Source: Phragmites australis
Lineage: Eukaryota > Streptophyta > Magnoliopsida > Poales > Poaceae
Assembly: GCF_958298935.1 (NCBI RefSeq)
Contig: NC_084921.1
Span: 43,619,001-43,683,000, forward strand
Length of the DNA stretch: 64,000 nucleotides
Reading direction: 5' to 3'
The notes beneath the pieces are model-generated. The model ran no database searches. It had not been told where the DNA came from and was given only the letters and a program-made list of their open reading frames with translations. Shown here piece after piece: positions 58,141-64,000 of this stretch. The number at the start of each line of letters is the position of its first letter. Positions within the stretch are counted from its first letter, which is position 1. Position numbers and translations under genes: made by a program.

Positions 58141-58866
58141 TTTTACCTTTAATACTTTCCCTTTCTCAAACAATGGAAGCACCAATTATTTTGTTATAAT
58201 ATCGGCAACTTGATCCTCTGAAGAAGCAAACTGAATTTCTAGATCCTTGCTTGGCACTCTTTCACGGATAAAGTGATAGTCAACTTCAATATATTTAATC
58301 CGAACGTGAAACACGGGATTGGCTGATAAATAAGTAGCACCAAGATTATCACGTCATAAACTCGGTTGTCTTTCCTGTTTAATACCAAGTTCTCTCAACA
58401 AGACTTGCATTCAAATTATTTCTACAATAGCATTGGCAACTGACTTGTACTTAGCTTCTGTACTTGATCTTGAGATAGTAGGATGTTTTCCGGAACTCTA
58501 GGAGACAAGATTGCAAATTTGCAACCAAGAATTATGGTGTAGCCTCCAGTACTTCTCCTATCATCTGTACTACCCTCCCAAGCAGCATAAAAAAGCACTG
58601 AGTAAGGAGGATTCTGACTTCAATATAGACAAACCAAGTCTAGAAGTCTCCTTTAAATATCTCAAAATTATTTTAACTGCGACCCAATGAACAGTGGCAC
58701 ACCATATTTACACAAAAGGCAATATCAGGGCGAGTTAATGTAATATATTGAAGAGCACACACAATACGCATGTACTTTGTAGCATCGGCGTTTGATAACT
58801 TGTCCCCCTAGTATGAAGATAATTTTGCTATGAATGTCATATGCTTAAAACACACTTGGCCTTAAT
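58141..58866 (-). pseudogene. Copia pol remnant (RT tail and RNase H), cut by a CACTA element
   Basis: On the minus strand the frames give MRIVCALQYITLTRPDIAFC, a broken RNase H, and then [40 protein letters not shown] and DQVADIITK, the standard Copia C-terminus. Several stops and frameshifts are present. It begins exactly where the CACTA end at 58867 starts, so the CACTA insertion probably split it and the rest would lie beyond the window. Confidence 0.8.
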
Positions 58867-59828
58867 CACTACTACAAAATAGTATATCATTGCCGGCTCT
58901 AAAACCCCATTCATTGCCAATTTTAGAGTCAGTAATGGATAATGGGCAATGATAGTCCATGACTATCACTACCAATCGGGTGAACCGACAGTGAAAGAGG
59001 TTATCACTACTGACTGAAACCACCAACCAGCAGTGATGCCTGTGGTAACACTACCGGCTGGTGGTTTCGGCTGGCAGTGATGTCCAGAGCATAACTACCG
59101 GCTAAAACTTTCGGTCGGCAGTGTTTTGCCTCTCCTCTTTGTCCTCACTTCTCTCTCCTCCCTTCGTCTCTCTCCCTCTCAATATCTCTATCTCTCTCCT
59201 CTCTGTCCTCCCTCTCTCTCTCCCTCGATCTCTCCATCTCTCCGTCTCTCTCCCTCTAAATACATACATATAATAAGACACATTTAATGTAAATCAATAA
59301 TAAAGACACATTATTAATACATAGAAATTCATGTTCTACGATGTAATTTTATCGTATATTTGCACAACATATACATTCACATACACATATAAAAAAAGAA
59401 AAAAAGGGAAGCTTGGCCGGCCCAATTCCTTTTGGGCCGGCCCAGCTCTTTTCCCGTCTCCCCCGCCACCAAACTGGCCCAACGCGGCTCCCCCTCTCTT
59501 ATCCACACCGCCACCCCGTACCCTATGATTCTTCTCCCCGAGCCGCCTCTCCCACACGCTCATGCCACCGCCACCTAGCGCCCGAGCGCCACATCCCTCC
59601 GCACCAAGCCAACCCAAGGGCGTATCGCCCCTGTGCTTCTTCCTCACCCAAGCCCCTGCTCTCCTGCACCCAGCTCGCGCCACACGCGCCGCGCTGCACC
59701 CGTGCCGAGCTGCGCCGCCCTTCTCCTGAGTCTGAGCCATGCACTCATTCTTATACCTTCCCATCTCTATCCTTCCCCCAAATCCGAGCGGCCTCGATCC
59801 GTTTTCTCCACGTGAGAACCCTAGACGC

Positions 59829-61980
59829 CCGCTATAAAGGTTGGGAGGGGGTGCCCGTGGAGGGGAGAGCGCGCAGAGAGAGGGAAGAGCGAGCCCCTGC
59901 CTCCTGCCGCCATGGAGGAGAAGGTATGAGCGCCGGCTTGTGTGCGTGTGTGTTGTTGCTGCTGACGGGGTGTTTCCGTCGTGTTACTACCGGCGAGGTG
60001 TGTTCCACCATGGAGATATGCCGGCCTTGGTGCCGTAGCTATGAGGTGTAGTGTTGATGAGCTCTGGCCGACGCTTGCGCCGTGGCCGTGTGAGTGTGGG
60101 TGTGATCCAGCCGGCCTTCATGCTGCGACCATGGATGTGGTGACGTGCTTTGATATGGTGGCCAGCTGCTCTTTTGTTCTGTAAGCTGGCCGATCTTGTT
60201 GCCGTGACCATGGATAGGTGCTCTGGTCAATGTGGTTTTTGTTCGTGCTTTTGATGTGGATGAGCTCTGATCGCTGTTCATGCCGTGACTGTGGAGGTGG
60301 GCATGCGGCCGGCATGTGCACGTGTGTTCACTACCCCTTTTTTGCCTTCTGCTATGTCATGTGCCGCCGGCTGGGAGTCAGAGAGCCTCCGAAATGACGA
60401 CTGGGCGTCTGAGTGCCGCCATGCGTGTGTGCCTCCATGTGGTTGAGCTGCCTCTGTGCTGACTGATGTGCTGGCCGGCCGTGTGTGCTCCTATCTAGGC
60501 CGCGCCTGTTGATCCGAGCTCAGTGGCCGCCGCGTGTGCCGCACTAGCCGTGTGTTGCCATGATCTCTGTTGTACTCGCCATGGTGCCTTTCTCAAGGCC
60601 TGGCAGTTATGGTTTTTGTTCGGTTTATGTTTGGCTGTCGTGTTGTGCATTCGGCCGGCGTATATGAGTCCTCTGTTGCCTAATCTAGTGGCCCGTTGAT
60701 TCAATTGTTGAATTCTTCTTGTTGTTATCTCCCTGATAAATGTGATTGGCTTAATGTGTCATGGCTATATTGGTTTACCCCCTCAGTGCACTTTTGCTTC
60801 TGTGATCAGTGCTATGTTGGTTTACCTCCTGGATGGTGTGGACATCTGTTAGCTCATATTGTGGTGAGGGAGGCTAGTTATGGATGAAATGGATCCTGCC
60901 CCCTTCTATGATGGATTGAGATGTATTTGCGGCTGTTGGGATGAGTTTGCTTATCTATTTTCGGCACCTATACCCTTTTGTGAGTTGTGATATCGCTGTG
61001 TCGATGCCTAAGTGCCTTGATGCTCTTGCCACTATCTTCCCAATATTGATGGGAGCTCTCTATTGTTGGTGTTCGTATTACTTACAGTCTTGTGGCTTGC
61101 TGATGCCTGCCCTACTATTGCCTAATGAGATGTGCTCCCTTTGTAGCTCATTGGTGATCACCCTATGCCTATGTGGCTTATAGCCTTCGTGGCTCTTTTG
61201 CCTTCATGGTATTTTACCTGTCGCCTTTGTGGCTGATGCCCTTGTGGCTGGTTCCCTTATGACTGTGTGGCTGATGTCCTCGTGGTTGTTACCTGTTGCC
61301 TTGGTGGCCCTTTACATGTTGCCTTTGTGGCTCCAATGCCTGTGTGGCTTTGCCTATGTGGCCCTTTTTCTTATGTGTCTACGGTTGGTTTATATTGTTG
61401 TTGTGCCTTCGTGGCTCGACTGCCTTTGTAACTTTGTCATATTTCCCTCACTTGTGTGGCTCGTTGCCTTTCGGATGGACGATGAGGATGAATCCGAGGC
61501 CCGAGGGAGTTGGTGAGCTAAGCGCGGTGTTGGGCTCCCATTTGCGGTGTCGTTGTTGTACCGATTGTAGCTATGCATCGTGCCGTGCTCTTAGCTCGCC
61601 TCAATCACTTACGCTATTCTGAGGCTTTTTAACCAATGATGATCCGGGATACATAAATAGTCCCCAAAGCTCATGTAGACTGTTGTCCCATTTTCTTTAT
61701 TGCTTTTATTTCTGACACAATAACTCTGCTCTGTTTTGATGCGTGTGACTACAGCCTTGCAGACTCGGAGACGACCTGAGTATGACGACCAGCAGCACAG
61801 CTTAATCGGTGGTAGCCCGAGACGGACGTAATTAACCAGGGGCCTCACGAGGTCACGGGAACCAGGACGAGACAGTCGCCAGAAGAAGCTAGTCAGATAG
61901 CTTGTGCATATGTGTGTGGAACAAATTATAATAAATGAAAATGTACTTTATGATTTCAATAATGAATGAATAAAGTTATG
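59829..61980 (+). other. Transcript-like unit inside the CACTA element, coding potential unclear
   Basis: CTATAAAGG at 59832 looks like a TATA box. About 80 bp on there is GCCGCCATGGAGGAGAAG followed by GTATGAG, an ATG in good context ending at a possible splice donor. AATGAATGAATAAAG near 61960 is a possible polyadenylation signal. Between them I see no protein domain; the longest frames are irregular. It may be captured host sequence or part of the element. Confidence 0.35.
61140..61480 (+). repeat. Irregular minisatellite of GCCTNTGTGGCT words
   Basis: About a dozen variants of GCCTTTGTGGCT recur with uneven spacing of roughly 15-35 bp. The repetition gives a hydrophobic, Leu/Trp-rich frame at 61229-61516 that I consider incidental. 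Confidence 0.7.
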
Positions 61981-62560
61981 TGTTTCAATTACATTTTGTC
62001 TCCTTTTCCTTTCGTATACAACAATATGTAATACAATAATTCGAACACACTCGTCAAGTTTCATTAATATATAGTAATTTATGTCATTTATTAATATGGT
62101 ACCATTTGATGATATATTAGTAGTCTAACCCCCGGTAGACTTCCTCCTTGTCGCATACTCTCTACTGGAAGTTACGGTGTCATCTTAAGGTTTATCCTGC
62201 ATCGATGGCATGATCGGTTCATGAGACTTGCCTTTTGGGTTGATAACTTGTTCCAGGAAGAACTCAACAATATGTTCTTGAAGGGTATGTATTTTTGCGG
62301 GTTGTAACACCCCTGTGCATAGTTTGGAGCACTATGTTTGAAGAATAGAAAGAATTAGTCCTTCAACACGTATAGAAATTGAAAAAAAAGCATCGATATG
62401 TAATTTCATACTCCAAGATCATTGTATCTGACATCGTCTCTATCTACGCTGAATGTGTGCATGAAAGTAAGAACATAAAACCAGTAGAGATTGTTGCATG
62501 ATGGCTGCCTCATACACTTCAAGAGAAAATGATTCGTCAGTAGAATGAATTGAATCTTTT
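61981..62560. other. AT-rich CACTA interior, no gene recognised
   Basis: Lies between the transcript-like unit and the Ulp1-type gene. It may hold the 3' end of the minus-strand gene. Confidence 0.4.
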
Positions 62561-63956
62561 TATTCAGTAAGAAATGCAAGTCATGAATATTCCCTACGTA
62601 CCGGAACATCAGTTTTTACATCATATTGCTTCCTGAATGGAAAGTGGATAACACTCTTTTTGCAGTATCTTGTGTACGTAAATATGAATACCAATTAAAC
62701 TTAGATGCAATCGTCGAGAATATTAAATGATCGAGTCTACCTGTTTACTATGTCGATGAGGTCTTGGTTAGTTGTCTTATCTCTCTTTTACGAGTCCAAG
62801 ACAATGATCTTGCTCAAGTCCGGGTGGATGACTAGGAGGATCCAATGAAAACTACAACAATATTCTGTCATCATAGCAAATTTGTACTAGAATCGTGTTG
62901 CACATAAAAGCATAACACCCTAGCACACAAACACGTACTCAAAGCTATAGGGTAAGAGTACAAATTTCTTGTATTGGTGGTGAATCAGACACTTCAATAA
63001 GTAGTCCTCGGTGAAGTCTGGATGCTCCCTTACAAGTTCCTCATTTACAAACCCAGGATTGATGAATCCTACTTTATTATGTAATTCTTGTCTGCATGTG
63101 CGGAACTCTGTTCTACGAAAGAGAGAAGTTAGCCATACAATTTCAAGGCACAAGATCATATAATATGAATTATATGCATAAGTCACTTATAGAGTCTATG
63201 CTCTGACTATAGCCACGTCGTGGGCATCTTCCTTGTACAATTCATACTGATACAAGAATTGCACCCAGAATGAGCCATCCTCATTGAGAACATATTCATC
63301 TGTGTATCTTACAGGGAATGCATGAAAACCCTGCTAGGACTGCTCCAAGTACCATTGATGTAATTGGCGCATTTGAGTTGTAAGTTTCTTTCTATATCTG
63401 GTTTGACCAAAGGTTTGCCAAACCCAAATGGTCATGTAATATACAACTTTACAATATCCGCTCGCATAGTTAGTCGTGCTAGTTCTTCTCCTGTTAATCG
63501 AGAAGAAGCCAGAAAGTCCTCAATACTTGGAGTATCTTGAACGATTGGACCTGATTTGCTCTTGGTCTGCTTCTTACTAATACGTTTGTAGTCACCTGAT
63601 GGCTTACTTGAAGCGGCCCTTGTATGTTTACCTTTGGGCATATTCATGAAAATTTTCATGGTATCTTCAGGCACTACAGGCCTTGGTGGAGGTGGTGGAG
63701 GATGAAAATATCTAGTTACATTGGTGTCCATTATCTTTTTGGTTTCCTCAGTAGTGAGTGAATAGAGATCCTATAGTGTTCGCCCCTTCTCTGCGGGTAG
63801 TCCACCTGCCTCGTCTACTTCGACCACGGCGTAGCCCTCCGATATCGAACGTCCGTGCAAATGTTCATGGGAGCCATGGGGATAAACCATGCCGGAAGCC
63901 ACCTTAGTGGTTGTAATACCCTGAGTTTTATCATATAAAAATATAGCAAAATTCAC
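62561..63956 (-). pseudogene. Decayed CACTA-borne Ulp1 (C48 peptidase)-type gene
   Basis: Several minus-strand blocks resemble the second gene of plant CACTA elements. In order: KVASGMVYPHGSHEHLHGRS near 63900; a Pro-rich and Lys-rich linker with SIEDFLASSRLTGEELARL near 63500; DEYVLNEDGSFWVQFLYQYE near 63270; and VGFINPGFVNEELVREHPDF then YLLKCLIHHQYKKFVLLPYS near 62950-63080, the stretch before the catalytic His in Ulp1-like peptidases. The His, Asp and Cys of the active site are not clearly seen. Stops and possible introns separate the blocks. Family call is from motif memory; the gene is most likely dead. Confidence 0.6.
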
Positions 63957-64000
63957 TTCAAATTAAAACCTTTTCTAATTATTAAAATAGTATAAAATCA

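Larger units (their letters stand above)
58867..64000 (-). mobile_element. Large CACTA element, left end to window edge
   Basis: Starts CACTACTACAAAATAG, then GTATATCATTGCCGGC. Subterminal words (ACTACCGGCTG, CGGC(A/T)GTG and inverses) repeat to about 59130, the structure of an En/Spm (CACTA) end. The interior has a GC-rich transcript-like unit and, on the minus strand, a decayed Ulp1-type gene as carried by many plant CACTA elements. The second end is not in the window, so length and duplication cannot be checked. Orientation is given by the Ulp1-type gene. Confidence 0.7.

Overview
This window is nuclear DNA of a grass (Poaceae). It has intron-bearing plant genes with GC-rich first exons, AT-rich intergenic DNA and many nested transposable elements: Copia and Ty3/gypsy-like LTR elements, an L1-type LINE, CACTA, PIF/Harbinger, Tourist-like and Stowaway-like elements. 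Species cannot be fixed from the sequence. No virus, CRISPR, operon, rRNA or tRNA was seen.

Layout. 1-11505 is a three-level nest. An old Copia pol copy on the minus strand (1-734 and 10793-11505) is split by a very long LTR-like insertion (735-10792, most likely a solo LTR). That insertion is itself split by a nearly complete 4.8-kb Copia element (2345-7181) with 181-bp LTRs, PBS, PPT, a perfect 5-bp TSD and one nonsense codon in RNase H. 11864-12510 is a small intronless gene of unknown function with a TATA box (minus strand). 13388-14538 is a GGTTACCG-rich inverted-repeat element whose sister copy lies inverted at 55149-56385. 15509-21659 is a full-length L1-type LINE with both ORFs open, a poly(A) tail and a long perfect target-site duplication.

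The host genes lie mainly in 22-38 kb. They are a ten-exon La-related protein 6 gene (LARP6, minus strand, 22117-27407), a four-exon DUF642 cell-wall protein gene (plus strand, 31328-34781) and an intronless arabinogalactan-peptide gene (plus strand, 37595-37816). LARP6 is an RNA-binding post-transcriptional factor; the other two products are secreted and probably GPI-anchored. Nothing in the sequence suggests the three act together.

38-64 kb is repeat-dominated. It holds a decayed plant-mobile-domain gene (41.4-42.8 kb), several MITEs with visible TSDs, a complete 1.3-kb CACTA element with a CCA duplication (46699-48033), a PIF/Harbinger-like composite (51693-54978) carrying a broken Myb/SANT gene and a transposase tail and invaded by a Copia LTR-gag piece, and a Copia RNase H remnant cut by the terminus of a large CACTA element. 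That CACTA element starts at 58867 and runs off the window; it carries a transcript-like unit and a decayed Ulp1-type gene.

The most interesting items are the autonomous-looking LINE, the TSD-resolved triple nest with an unusually long solo LTR, the CACTA elements with non-transposase cargo, and the Harbinger derivative joining SANT and transposase-tail sequence. No clearly new biological system was recognised.
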